Assembly (NCBI RefSeq): GCF_004784475.1
Contig: NZ_SRRT01000009.1
Location: 186,001 to 250,000, forward strand
Direction of reading: 5' to 3'
Length of the DNA stretch: 64,000 nt
Source: Streptomyces bauhiniae
GTDB lineage: Bacteria; Actinomycetota; Actinomycetes; Streptomycetales; Streptomycetaceae
The notes beneath the pieces were generated by a model. That model made no database searches and had not been told where the DNA came from. It saw nothing but the letters and a program-made list of their open reading frames with translations. Made by a program: the position numbers and the translations under genes. Positions 15,932-23,702 of this stretch are shown piece after piece; positions within the stretch are counted from its first letter, which is position 1; each line of letters opens with the position of its first letter.

Positions 15932-16048
15932 GCGCTGCTCGGTGACCCGGAACCCGGAGCCGAGCAGCGCCTTGCCCGCCGTGACGCCGAGCGCCACCAC
16001 CACCTCCGGTGCCACCAGCCGCAGTTCGGCCGGCAGCCGCGCTCCCGC
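15932..16048 (-). pseudogene. Remnant of a uracil-DNA glycosylase-like gene (UdgX/family 4-5 type)
   Basis: In the minus frame directly after the stop of the DUF6343-like gene, about 39 codons read RLPAELRLVAPEVVVALG and then VTAGKALLGSGFRVTEQR. This strongly resembles the middle of UdgX-type uracil-DNA glycosylases, where APxVVVALGxTAxKALLG precedes FRVT. The N-terminal catalytic part and the C-terminal HPS motif are both absent, and there is no start codon with a binding site. It is therefore a scar left by deletion on both sides. Confidence 0.6.
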
Positions 16049-16384
16049 TCATGTCCGGCGGGCGCGTTCGCGCGCGAGGCGTAGCAGGACCACGACGAGG
16101 TCCACGGCGGCGAACAGCGCGAGGACACCGCAGATGACGGCCAGGACCGTGAGCTGGGTGGGGTCCGGCACGTCGTGGGGCCGCACCGCGCCCGCCCAGA
16201 CGGCGAAGAGGACCGTACCGAGCACGAAGACCAGCAGCCCGATGACGCTGAGCACCAGGCGCAGCTTCAGCGCGCTGCGGGCGGTGACCGGTTCGGTGCC
16301 GGTACGTTCCCGGCGGCGGCCGATGGTGCCCGAACGCGCGCGCGGCACGCGCGCCGTGTCGTCCTGAGTGTGTCGTCGGCTCAT
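16049..16384 (-). CDS. Small membrane protein, DUF6343-like
   Basis: This 111-residue protein has a charged N-terminus and two membrane helices. The segment RTGTEPVTARSALKLRLVLS just before the first helix is the signature I associate with the DUF6343 proteins of Streptomyces. Helix one is about VIGLLVFVLGTVLFAVWAG and helix two is ICGVLALFAAVDLVVVLLR, with a basic tail. The function is unknown. The ATG at 16384 has GGGGATGAGGG upstream; the alternative TTG at 16420 is less likely. A GATT-N16-GGGTAC promoter lies about 100 bases upstream. Confidence 0.75.
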   Translation of the reverse strand: MSRRHTQDDTARVPRARSGTIGRRRERTGTEPVTARSALKLRLVLSVIGLLVFVLGTVLFAVWAGAVRPHDVPDPTQLTVLAVICGVLALFAAVDLVVVLLRLARERARRT

Positions 16385-16484
16385 GCCCTCATCCCCGTCC
16401 AGGTCGCGAGGAGCCGTCAAGGACTCCGAGGAGGGAGGCGGCCCGCCGCACGACGGACGCCGGGCTGCCCGGTGCCGACTCCGC

Positions 16485-16510
16485 GTACCCGCCCCCGCGC
16501 CCCGGCAATC
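16485..16510 (-). promoter_or_regulatory. Sigma-B-type promoter (GATT-N16-GGGTAC) for the DUF6343-like gene
   Basis: On the minus strand GATT (16510-16507) and GGGTAC (16490-16485) are 16 bases apart, inside the spacing range of the sigma-B consensus. The leader to the ATG at 16384 would be about 95 bases. A divergent promoter of the same type starts 27 bases away. Confidence 0.5.
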
Positions 16511-16536
16511 ACCCCCCTGCGCACCAGGCCGGGGCG

Positions 16537-16561
16537 GTGTGCGGGAACGGGGCCGGGGTAC
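16537..16561 (+). promoter_or_regulatory. Sigma-B-type promoter (GTGT-N15-GGGTAC) for the 16632 gene pair
   Basis: GTGT (16537-16540) and GGGTAC (16556-16561) are 15 bases apart, 70 bases before the ATG at 16632. It would drive the two paralogous genes at 16632 and 17256 together. Confidence 0.55.
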
Positions 16562-16631
16562 TCGGGCGGAGTAACCGGCAGGCCGTCGAACCCGGCCGCC
16601 CCTCCATCCGACTCACCCAGCAGGAGAGGCG

Positions 16632-17210
16632 ATGTCCACCGCAACGCTGCTCGCCATTGTGATTCCCATCGTGGTCATCCTGATCCTGATCGCCGCGGGA
16701 GTGTGGCTCGTGAAGCGCCGCCGCAGCCGCCGCCTCCAGGAGAAGTTCGGCCCCGAGTACGACCGGGCCGTGCAGTCCGGCGAGAGCAGGCGGGAGGCCG
16801 AGCGCGAACTGCAGGCCCGCGAGAAGCGGCACCGCGACCTCGACCTCAAGGAGCTGTCCCCCGAGGAGCGGGACCGCTACGCCACCGAGTGGCGGGGCAC
16901 GCAGGAGCGGTTCGTCGACCACCCCGCGCAGAGCGTCGACGACGCCGACCGCCTGGTCACCCAGCTCATGCGCGACCGCGGCTACCCCACCGAGGGCTTC
17001 GAGCAGCAGCTCAGGGACCTGTCCGTCGAGCACGCGCAGACCCTGGAGCACTACCGCGACGCCCACGAGGTGAGCCTGCGCAACGAGAACGGCGAGGCGA
17101 CCACCGAGGAGCTGCGCGGCGCCATGGTGCGCTACCGCACCCTCTTCGACGACCTGCTGGGCAGCGGCCGTCCCCCGCACCACGAGAGCACCGGGCACGA
17201 CGCGGCCTGA
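16632..17210 (+). CDS. Membrane-anchored helical protein (paralogue of the next gene)
   Basis: This 192-residue protein has one N-terminal membrane helix (about residues 5-26, LLAIVIPIVVILILIAAGVWLV), then a Lys/Arg cluster and a long charged, helix-rich region. The C-terminal 100 residues contain RYATEWRGTQERFVDHPAQS, DADRLVTQLM, and RGAMVRYRTLFDDLL. These match the C-terminal domain of the following gene, so the two form a family. I recognise it as a common Streptomyces hypothetical type but cannot name a function. It starts at an ATG after AGGAGAGG and lies behind a GGGTAC promoter, suggesting stress induction. Confidence 0.75.
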   Translation: MSTATLLAIVIPIVVILILIAAGVWLVKRRRSRRLQEKFGPEYDRAVQSGESRREAERELQAREKRHRDLDLKELSPEERDRYATEWRGTQERFVDHPAQSVDDADRLVTQLMRDRGYPTEGFEQQLRDLSVEHAQTLEHYRDAHEVSLRNENGEATTEELRGAMVRYRTLFDDLLGSGRPPHHESTGHDAA

Positions 17211-17255
17211 CCCGGCGCGCACTTCCACCACGGCACCAGCGGAAACGAGGTTGTC

Positions 17256-17966
17256 ATGTCAGACCGGCACACCAACAGCGGCCCCGGCGAGGGTGAGTTG
17301 ACCACGGAGGACCTGGCCCGCCCCGGCCGGGACAGCCGTCCCGACGCCCGCTCCGGCCCCCTGTCCGAGCCGCGTACGGACGCACCGTCCGACACCGGCC
17401 ACGACGCCCCGCCGGACGCCCGCTCCGGCCCGCTGTCCGGGGCGCGCCCCGACCGCGCGGACGAGCGGGGGCCCGAGCGCTCCTCCGACACGCCCCCGCC
17501 GGCCTACCCCGGTGAGGCGTCGGCCGTCTCCGACGACGCGCGGGGCGTCCCCGGCGAGCGGCAGAACGTGCCCGACCGGACCGCCACGGGCGAGCCGACC
17601 GGCACTCAGGAGCGCACCTCGGTGGCCGACCGCGACCGGCGCCCGGAGGGCGACCAGCGGCAGGGCGGCGGGCAGCCGCGCTCGGTGGACGAGGGCGCCG
17701 ACCCCCTGATCGCCCACCAGGAGGCGCAGAACTACCGCGAGCGCTGGTCCAAGATCCAGGGCACCTTCGTCGACGACCCCAAGGACGCGGTCCGTTCGGC
17801 GGACGCGCTGGTCGCCGACGTCATCCAGTCGCTGGCCGCGACCTTCGCCGACCACAAGAAGGAACTCGAGGGCCAGTGGAGCCGCGGCGAACAGGTCGAG
17901 ACCGAGGGGCTCCGGGTGGCGCTCCAGCAGTACCGCACCTTCTTCAACCAACTCCTGGACGCCTGA
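17256..17966 (+). CDS. Soluble paralogue with a disordered N-terminal half
   Basis: This 236-residue protein has a long low-complexity first half rich in Asp, Arg, Pro, Gly and Ser. It contains repeated DARSGPLSE/GARP-type phrases at about residues 28-70. Its C-terminal domain (about 155-236) reads YRERWSKIQGTFVDDPKDAV, ADALVADVIQ and ALQQYRTFFNQLLDA. This aligns with the C-terminal domain of the preceding membrane-anchored protein, so one is anchored and the other soluble. It sits 45 bases after its paralogue on the same strand and probably in the same transcript. The function is unknown. It converges on the antiporter operon with a gap of only 7 bases. Confidence 0.75.
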   Translation: MSDRHTNSGPGEGELTTEDLARPGRDSRPDARSGPLSEPRTDAPSDTGHDAPPDARSGPLSGARPDRADERGPERSSDTPPPAYPGEASAVSDDARGVPGERQNVPDRTATGEPTGTQERTSVADRDRRPEGDQRQGGGQPRSVDEGADPLIAHQEAQNYRERWSKIQGTFVDDPKDAVRSADALVADVIQSLAATFADHKKELEGQWSRGEQVETEGLRVALQQYRTFFNQLLDA

Positions 17967-17973
17967 GCCCGGT

Positions 17974-19734
17974 TCACCCCGGCAGCGCCAGCAGGGCGAG
18001 CAGCACGGTGCCGAGCAGCAGCCAGGCGACGTAGTCGCCGATGTGCCCGGAGTGCAGGCGGCGCAGCGGCCCGGTCCAGGTCCGCAGCCGCGCCGACACC
18101 GGCCGCTCGAGCGCCCACGCCGCCAGGGCGAGGGCGAGGGACGCGGACAGCAGGTCCAGCGAGACACCCGGCGCGGTCCAGTGGGGCGGCAGCGGTGCCG
18201 AGGCGTGCAGCGCCTCGTCCACCGCCCGCCCCACGGCCCGTGCCACCGCCGGCACCACGCCGACCACCAGCGCACCGGCCAGCAGCACGGCGGGCACGGC
18301 CAGCATGGTGTCGGGGACCCGCCGCAGCAGCCCCGCCGTCTCCGGCTCCTCGCCCCCGCCCTTCGTCTCGTACGCCGTCTCGCTCGGCGGTTCCTCGCCA
18401 GGCCGGTTGCCCAGGCCGCCGAAGACCCGCGCGGCCACCCGCAGCACCGCCCCGCCGGTCACGGCGGACACGGCCACGAAGACCACGGTGAGGGCACCGC
18501 CCGCCGCCTCCTCCGTGGCCGCCTTGCCGAGGCCGGTGCCGAACGGCGGCAGCCCGGCCAGCGCCAGCCCGCCCACCGTGAAGAGCCCCGCCACCACGGG
18601 CAACTCCCGCGCCCGGCCGTACAGTTCGTGCTCGTCCACACTGCCGTACCGCGACAGCAGGACGCCGGTCAGCGCGAACAGGGCCGCCTTCACGCCCACA
18701 TGACCCAGGACGTACACCGCGGCACCGGCCGTCGACCGGGGCGTGAGCAGGCCGACGCCGGCCAGGAACAGCCCGGTGTGCGCGACCGTCGAGTAGGCCA
18801 GCAGCCGCTTCACATGCCGCTGGAGCCAGCACATCAGGGCCCCCACCAGCGCGGTGAGCACCCCCAGCGCCACCAGGGCCCGCCGCGCGTCCGGCGCCGG
18901 AATGCCACCGGGCCCGGCGAACACCAGCCAGTACACGCGCCCCACGCCGTACACGCCCAGCTCTACCATCACCCCGGACAGCAGCATGCACACCGGGGTC
19001 GGGGCGACCGCGTGCGCGTCCGGCAGCCAGAAGTGGAACGGCACGGCGGCCGCCTTGATCAGCAGCCCGGTGAGGACCAGCACGAACGCGGCCAGCACCA
19101 GCGCATCGGCACCCCCCTGGGCGTCCAGCCGCCGCCCGATCGCCGACATCCCCAGCTCCCCGGTACGGGCGTACAGCAGGCCGATGCCGAGCAACAGCAG
19201 GTAGGCGCCGAGGGAGTTGACGACACCGAAGGTCAGCGCGCCCTGCACCGCCTTCGGGTCCTCGACCCGGTAGCCGGTCAGCGCGTACGCCACCACGCTC
19301 ATCAGCTCGAAGAACACGAACGCGTTGAACAGGTCCCCGGTGAGCACGAACCCGGCCATGCCCGCCAGGAACAGCAGCACCAGCGCCGGAAAGGTCCCCG
19401 AGTGCCGGTGCGGCGGCTCCTCGAAGTACCGCCAGGAATAGGCGAGTACGGCCACCACGAGCAGCGACACCGCCGCCGCCAGCCCGAGCGGGAGCGGGCC
19501 CGCCCGCAGCACGATGCCGACACTCGTGCCGTGCGCCGGGGACCAGCCGCCCACCCACTCCGTCTCCGGCGGCGCGGGCCCCAGCAGCAGCCACAGCACC
19601 AGCGCCGCCGTGGCCGAGGCGAAGCCGACGCCCACCCCCTCCGCGACCGGCCGGGGCAGCCCGCGCCCGGCGGCGACCAGCAGCGCGGCGCCGGTGAGCG
19701 GGAGGGCCACGATCAGCGGCAGGAGCTGGTTCAC
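17974..19734 (-). CDS. mnhD: Mrp-type antiporter subunit MnhD (proton-pumping core)
   Basis: This 586-residue polytopic protein of the NuoL/M/N (Proton_antipo_M) family has about 14 helices. The key sites are visible: the glutamate in FNAFVFFELMSVVAYALTGY (TM5), KAAAVPFHFWLPDAHAVAPTPV with the conserved lysine and histidine, and WLQRHVKRLLAYSTVAHTG with the lysine-histidine pair. It should couple H+ and Na+ or K+ movement. It starts at a GTG in a 4-base overlap with mnhC and is last in the operon. It has a C-terminal extension of about 80 residues beyond the usual core. It is the only large antiporter-like subunit in this operon. Confidence 0.88.
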   Translation of the reverse strand: MNQLLPLIVALPLTGAALLVAAGRGLPRPVAEGVGVGFASATAALVLWLLLGPAPPETEWVGGWSPAHGTSVGIVLRAGPLPLGLAAAVSLLVVAVLAYSWRYFEEPPHRHSGTFPALVLLFLAGMAGFVLTGDLFNAFVFFELMSVVAYALTGYRVEDPKAVQGALTFGVVNSLGAYLLLLGIGLLYARTGELGMSAIGRRLDAQGGADALVLAAFVLVLTGLLIKAAAVPFHFWLPDAHAVAPTPVCMLLSGVMVELGVYGVGRVYWLVFAGPGGIPAPDARRALVALGVLTALVGALMCWLQRHVKRLLAYSTVAHTGLFLAGVGLLTPRSTAGAAVYVLGHVGVKAALFALTGVLLSRYGSVDEHELYGRARELPVVAGLFTVGGLALAGLPPFGTGLGKAATEEAAGGALTVVFVAVSAVTGGAVLRVAARVFGGLGNRPGEEPPSETAYETKGGGEEPETAGLLRRVPDTMLAVPAVLLAGALVVGVVPAVARAVGRAVDEALHASAPLPPHWTAPGVSLDLLSASLALALAAWALERPVSARLRTWTGPLRRLHSGHIGDYVAWLLLGTVLLALLALPG

Positions 19735-20078
19735 CCGCGCAGCCCGGACAGCTCGTCCGGGACCACCGTGCCGTGCCGTTTGCCGACCTGGATCACCAGG
19801 GCCAGCAGCAGCGCGGTCACCGTGGCGCCCACCACCACATCGGTCAGGCACAGCGCCTGCACCACCGGGTCGACCAGCGGGCGGGAGCCGGGTGCCAGGT
19901 CGGAGTGGACGGGCGCGGTGCCGCCGCGCCGGTAGCCGACGGAGAGCAGCAGTACGTAGGTGGAGGACTGGCACACCGTCAGACAGCCCACCGCGTGGAT
20001 GAGGTTGCGGCTGGTGGCGAGGCCCAGCGCGCCGACCAGCAGGAGATAGGCGGCGACCAGGTAGGGCAGGACCGTCAT
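19731..20078 (-). CDS. mnhC: Mrp-type antiporter subunit MnhC (NuoK-like)
   Basis: This 115-residue protein has three membrane helices, homologous to NuoK of complex I. The first is LPYLVAAYLLLVGALGLATS, and RNLIHAVGCLTVCQSSTYVLLL corresponds to the NuoK second helix. DPVVQALCLTDVVVGATVTALLLAL is the strongly conserved final helix with the PLPQALVLTxIVI-like motif. It belongs to the membrane arm of the antiporter. ATG 20078 follows GGAGGTGGACG. It overlaps mnhD by 4 bases and follows mnhB by 34. Confidence 0.88.
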   Translation of the reverse strand: MTVLPYLVAAYLLLVGALGLATSRNLIHAVGCLTVCQSSTYVLLLSVGYRRGGTAPVHSDLAPGSRPLVDPVVQALCLTDVVVGATVTALLLALVIQVGKRHGTVVPDELSGLRG

Positions 20079-20112
20079 CGGACTTCGTCCACCTCCATGT
20101 TCATCGTGTGCG

Positions 20113-20853
20113 TCACTTGGTGTCGCCGTCGGGCTCGATCTCCACGGCCTGGTCCAGGAAGCGGGCGAGCAGGACGACCACCGCGCTGGCGACCTCCATG
20201 CCGATCGCCGCGTTCAGCAGGGGCACGGTGCCGCCCGAGGCGAGCGTGTTGAACGTGCCGCGGGGAAGGAAGTTGGCCAGGAACGCCCCGCCCGCGAACA
20301 GGCCCGCCAGCCCCGTCACCAGGAAGCAGCCCTCGGCGACCGCGTCCGTGATCTCGTACAGCCCCACCGGCCGGAGCCGCTCCAGCGCGCGGTAGTCCAC
20401 CGCGATGTACAGCAGGTGCAGCGCCGTCGCCAGCACCACACCGCCCTGGAAGCCGCCGCCGGGGCTCAACTGGCCGTGCGCGACGACATAGAGGCCGACC
20501 AGCAGGGTGACCGGCAGGGCGAGGAGCGCGTAACGGCGCACGGTGCGCGCCACCCGTACCGGGGCGGGGCGCACCTCGCGTTCGTCGCGGGTCTGGCGGA
20601 GCAGGACGACCGTGCCGAGGACCGCCGCGAAGAGGATGCTCTCCTCGCCGAGCGTGTCGAAGGCCCGTTGGTCGAAGTTGACGGCGGCCACCACGTTGGA
20701 GGTGTGCCGGGCCAGCGCGGCGCGGGTGGCGCGGTCGCCGTAGGGGTGCGCGGAGCCGCCGAAGCCGGGCAGCCGCAGACACGCGAGGGTCAGCAGCGCG
20801 GCGAGCCCGAGCAGCCCGGCCGCCAGCACCCAGGCCCGCAGCCGGCGGCTCAC
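20113..20853 (-). CDS. mnhB: Mrp-type antiporter subunit MnhB with an MbhE-like N-terminal domain
   Basis: This 246-residue protein has two parts. The first 100 residues, with SNVVAAVNFDQRAFDTLGEE and the helix ILFAAVLGTVVLL, match the C-terminal module of MnhA (the MbhE-like part). The rest, with GLYVVAHGQLSPGGGFQGGV and LYEITDAVAEGCFLV, is the classical MnhB domain. This fusion replaces part of the missing MnhA. It starts at a GTG in a GTGA overlap with the MbhD-like gene. It is an integral membrane protein of the antiporter complex. Confidence 0.85.
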   Translation of the reverse strand: MSRRLRAWVLAAGLLGLAALLTLACLRLPGFGGSAHPYGDRATRAALARHTSNVVAAVNFDQRAFDTLGEESILFAAVLGTVVLLRQTRDEREVRPAPVRVARTVRRYALLALPVTLLVGLYVVAHGQLSPGGGFQGGVVLATALHLLYIAVDYRALERLRPVGLYEITDAVAEGCFLVTGLAGLFAGGAFLANFLPRGTFNTLASGGTVPLLNAAIGMEVASAVVVLLARFLDQAVEIEPDGDTK

Positions 20854-21104
20854 TCGGCGCGGTCCCGGCCGCGCCGCCGCACCTTGCGCGCCGTCAGCAG
20901 GATCAGCAGCGGCGTCAGCGCCGCCCCCACCGCTACCTGGGACAGCGCCACGTCGGGCGCCTGGAGCACGGTGAACAGCACGGCGAGCGCCAGCCCCAGC
21001 AGCGACAGCACCAGACACTGCCGGACCGGGTCCCGCGTCAGCACGGCCGCCGTGGCCGATCCCGCCACCAGCACCAGGCTCAGCACCACCAGGGCGTCAG
21101 CCAC
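20850..21104 (-). CDS. MbhD-like subunit (DUF4040; MnhA C-terminal fragment equivalent)
   Basis: This 84-residue, three-helix protein contains DALVVLSLVLVAGSATAAVLTRDP and the signature FTVLQAPDVALSQVAVGAAL. In full-length MnhA this region follows the antiporter core, while in membrane-bound hydrogenases it is the separate subunit MbhD. Here it stands alone, so the operon uses the split arrangement. The GTG at 21104 overlaps the stop of the previous gene; the longer ATG versions of this frame overlap the neighbour heavily and lack a binding site. Confidence 0.82.
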   Translation of the reverse strand: MADALVVLSLVLVAGSATAAVLTRDPVRQCLVLSLLGLALAVLFTVLQAPDVALSQVAVGAALTPLLILLTARKVRRRGRDRAE

Positions 21105-21558
21105 GCTCCGCCTCCTTCGGTTCCCCGCCGCCGAGCGCGACGGACGCGACGACATTGCCCCCCACCAGCAGCGCCCCGACCACGAGGAGCTTGACCAGGG
21201 CCCGCCCCGGCCCCGTGGCCACGCACAGCGGCACGACGACCGCCACCGTGAGGACCCCGGACGCCAGGGCGGCACCCCGCACGCGCGGCGGATCGCGCTC
21301 CAGGTCCGCCGCGAGCAGCCGGACGTACACGAGCGTCCCGGCAGGCCCCACCAGGGCGAGGACCAGCGCCAGATCCACGTACGACGGCCGTCCGTACCCC
21401 TGCGCCAGCAGCAGGAAGGCCAGGCAGACGACGAGCGTGGCCGTGTTCTGCGCGGCGACCCGGCGCCGCAGCGGGCCGGTCGCGGCTCCGGCCAGTGCCG
21501 GGACGAGCCCCAGCACCAGCAGGGCGAACGCGGCGGCGAGCCAGGGCAGTCCGGTCAC
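21097..21558 (-). CDS. Fused MnhF-MnhG-like antiporter subunit
   Basis: This 153-residue membrane protein looks like two small Mrp subunits in one chain. Residues 1-80 (TATLVVCLAFLLLAQGYGRP, SYVDLALVLALVGPAGTLVY) resemble MnhF. Residues 85-150 (RVRGAALASGVLTVAVVVPL, KLLVVGALLVGGNVVASVAL) resemble MnhG. Such fusions save the small separate genes of the classical order. It begins at a GTG overlapping the mnhE stop (GTGA) and ends overlapping the MbhD-like start. The MnhG assignment is weaker than the MnhF one. Confidence 0.75.
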   Translation of the reverse strand: MTGLPWLAAAFALLVLGLVPALAGAATGPLRRRVAAQNTATLVVCLAFLLLAQGYGRPSYVDLALVLALVGPAGTLVYVRLLAADLERDPPRVRGAALASGVLTVAVVVPLCVATGPGRALVKLLVVGALLVGGNVVASVALGGGEPKEAERG

Positions 21559-21755
21559 CGGCCGCTCACCGCCCGCCGGGCCGCGCAGGCCGCGAGCGCG
21601 CTCAGCGCGGCGGCCGCGCCGCCGACCAGCAGTTCCAGGGCGTCCACCGGGCCGATGAGCACCAGCCACAGCAGCGCGAGCACTGCCCACCAGCCGAGGA
21701 ACTCGACGGCCACCACGGCTCCCGCCCTCACCCGCACACCTCCGCGACCGGTCAT
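21555..21755 (-). CDS. mnhE: Short MnhE-like antiporter subunit
   Basis: This 66-residue protein has two helices (VEFLGWWAVLALLWLVLIGP and ALELLVGGAAAALSALAAC). WWALLxGLWLVLxGPxDALEL-type phrases belong to the N-terminus of MnhE, which is normally about 160 residues. The copy is therefore truncated to the membrane part. The start is uncertain: ATG 21755 is chosen, but ATG 21800 would add 15 residues and neither has a clear binding site. It is the first gene of the antiporter operon. Confidence 0.65.
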   Translation of the reverse strand: MTGRGGVRVRAGAVVAVEFLGWWAVLALLWLVLIGPVDALELLVGGAAAALSALAACAARRAVSGR

Positions 21756-21822
21756 GATTCCGGGCGCGTGCTGAGTGCCGCGCCCGGATGCCTCCGCCAT
21801 GTAACCACCGAGTCCGGCCCGG

Positions 21823-22695
21823 TCAGGGCAGCGGCGTGCCGCCCGTCGCGTTGAGGATCTCCGCCGTGATGAAGCTGGCGTGCGAGGAGGCCAGGAAGAC
21901 GTAGGCGGGGGCCATTTCGGCCGGCTGGGCCGGGCGGCCGAGCGGGGACTGCTTGCCGAACTCGACCGTGTCCGGCATCGTCGCCGGGATCAGCGGCGTC
22001 CACACCGGGCCCGGCGCCACGGCGTTGACCCGGATGCCGTCCTCGGCGACCATCTGCGCCAGCCCCTGGGTGAAGGTGACGATCGCGCCCTTGGTCATCG
22101 CGTAGTCCAGCAGATGCGGACTCGGCTTGTACGCCTGCACCGACGTGGTGTTGATGATGCAGCCGCCCGCCGGGATGTGCGGCAGCGCCATCTTGCTCAG
22201 CCAGAACATGCCGTAGAGGTTGGTGCGCACCACCCGGTCGAACTGCTCGGTGGTGATCGACTCGATGCCGTCCGGCTGGGACATCTGGTAGGCGGCGTTG
22301 TTCACCAGGATGTCGACGCGCCCGAACTCGTCCACCGCCCGCTCGATCAGCCGGCGGCACTGCTCCTCGTCCCGGATGTCACAGGGCACCGCCACCGCCT
22401 TGCGGCCGGCCTCCTCGATCAGCCGGCTGGTCTCGGCGGCGTCGTCGCCCTCCTCGGGCAGGTACGTGAAGAGCACGTCGGCGCCCTCCCGCGCGTAGGC
22501 GAGCGCCACCGCGCGGCCGATGCCGGAGTCTCCGCCGGTGATGACCGCCTTGCGGTCGGTCAGCAGGCCGCTGCCCTCGTACGACTCCTCGCCGTGGTCG
22601 GGCGGGGGGTCCATCGGGCCGGTCCAGCCCGGATGTTCCTGCCCCTGCTCCGGGAACTCGGGGCGGGGATGCCGGTGGAGGGGATTCTCGGTCAC
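21823..22695 (-). CDS. SDR-family oxidoreductase with N-terminal extension
   Basis: This 290-residue short-chain dehydrogenase belongs to the group with a roughly 45-residue Pro-rich N-terminal extension (general stress protein 39/YhdF-like). The NAD(P) site is AVITGGDSGIGRAVALAYAR, VDILVNNAA follows, and the catalytic triad is Ser in NTTSVQAY and YAMTK (YxxxK). The C-terminus GGTPLP is typical. The B. subtilis relatives are sigma-B stress genes, which fits the GGGTAC promoter of this operon. It starts at a GTG overlapping the previous stop and is the last gene of the CDGSH operon. Confidence 0.9.
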   Translation of the reverse strand: MTENPLHRHPRPEFPEQGQEHPGWTGPMDPPPDHGEESYEGSGLLTDRKAVITGGDSGIGRAVALAYAREGADVLFTYLPEEGDDAAETSRLIEEAGRKAVAVPCDIRDEEQCRRLIERAVDEFGRVDILVNNAAYQMSQPDGIESITTEQFDRVVRTNLYGMFWLSKMALPHIPAGGCIINTTSVQAYKPSPHLLDYAMTKGAIVTFTQGLAQMVAEDGIRVNAVAPGPVWTPLIPATMPDTVEFGKQSPLGRPAQPAEMAPAYVFLASSHASFITAEILNATGGTPLP

Positions 22696-23702
22696 GAGGG
22701 CTTCCTTTCCGTTCCGTCCTGCGGGAGGGTCCGCAGGGCGCTGTGCTGTTGCCGCCACGCCTTCAGCACCTGCGCGCCGAACCGGTCCTCCAGCAGACCG
22801 GTGGCGTGCACGCCGAAGGCGATGTCGGCCTCAAGATGCGGCTCGTCGGCCAGCAGCCCGCCGACCACGTCCCGGCGGACCACCTGCTCGTGCACGGCGT
22901 CCGCCTCCACGTGCTCGTCGTAGAACCGCTGCGCGGCCTTCCCCGCGCCGGTACGGCGCAGGGCGGCGGCCATCCGGCGGGAACCCGGCGACGAGGTCAC
23001 CTCGACGGTGGCGAAGTGCCCCACCAGGGCGCCCCGCAGCGCGCGGTGCAGCCCGAAGAGGGACATCAGGTTGACCGTGGCCAGCGCGACGGCCGGCGCC
23101 CGGTCGAGATAGTGGCCGTAGGTGGTGTCCAGGCCGAGGTCGTCCATCAGGTCGGCGTAGAGCCGCGCGTGGATCTCCTCGGGGCGGCCGGCGCCGAACT
23201 CGTCGAACTCGACGGCCACCATGCCCGCCTTGGCCCGGCCGCGCAGCCTCGGGATGACCCAGGCGTGCGGGTCGGCTTCCTTCAGGTGGTACAGCGAGCG
23301 CAGAGCCGCGTACTCGGTGAGCTGCCACAGCTCGCCGTCGCGCTGGAGGTGGTGGCTGACGCTGCTGTCGTCGTGCCCGACCGGCTCGACCAGCAGCGCG
23401 TCCAGCGCCTCCTGGGCGCTCGTGCCCGGCGGCACGTCCCGGCGCAGGGCCGCGAGGAACGGCCGCTCCAGCGCGCGGCGCACCGCCAGCAGACCGGGGT
23501 CCCACTCCAGCTCGTCGGGCACGCCCTCGAAACCCCGGTAGTGCAGCTCGTAGAGCACGTACAGGGCGAGCTGGAGGTCGTCGCCGTACGGGTCGACGGT
23601 GGGCGGGAGCGTGCTGTCCGGCGCGGTGTCACCGCCGCTCAGCGCGGTGATGACGGCGGCGGACAGGTCGCCGCGCGGCTGGGGGAGGGCGGGCGCGGTC
23701 AC
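22692..23702 (-). CDS. Iron-containing redox enzyme family protein (haem-oxygenase-like fold)
   Basis: This 336-residue, mostly helical protein resembles the haem-oxygenase-like diiron proteins annotated as iron-containing redox enzymes. Candidate metal ligands are in VAVEFDEFGAGRPEEIHARLY (E-x-x-H type) and RFYDEHVEADAVHEQVV (E-x-x-x-D-x-x-H type), as in the family. YEFGAG-like residues after the first helix are characteristic. The physiological substrate is unknown. It is translationally coupled (GTGA) both to the CDGSH gene before it and to the SDR after it, which suggests a shared oxidative task. Confidence 0.82.
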   Translation of the reverse strand: MTAPALPQPRGDLSAAVITALSGGDTAPDSTLPPTVDPYGDDLQLALYVLYELHYRGFEGVPDELEWDPGLLAVRRALERPFLAALRRDVPPGTSAQEALDALLVEPVGHDDSSVSHHLQRDGELWQLTEYAALRSLYHLKEADPHAWVIPRLRGRAKAGMVAVEFDEFGAGRPEEIHARLYADLMDDLGLDTTYGHYLDRAPAVALATVNLMSLFGLHRALRGALVGHFATVEVTSSPGSRRMAAALRRTGAGKAAQRFYDEHVEADAVHEQVVRRDVVGGLLADEPHLEADIAFGVHATGLLEDRFGAQVLKAWRQQHSALRTLPQDGTERKPS

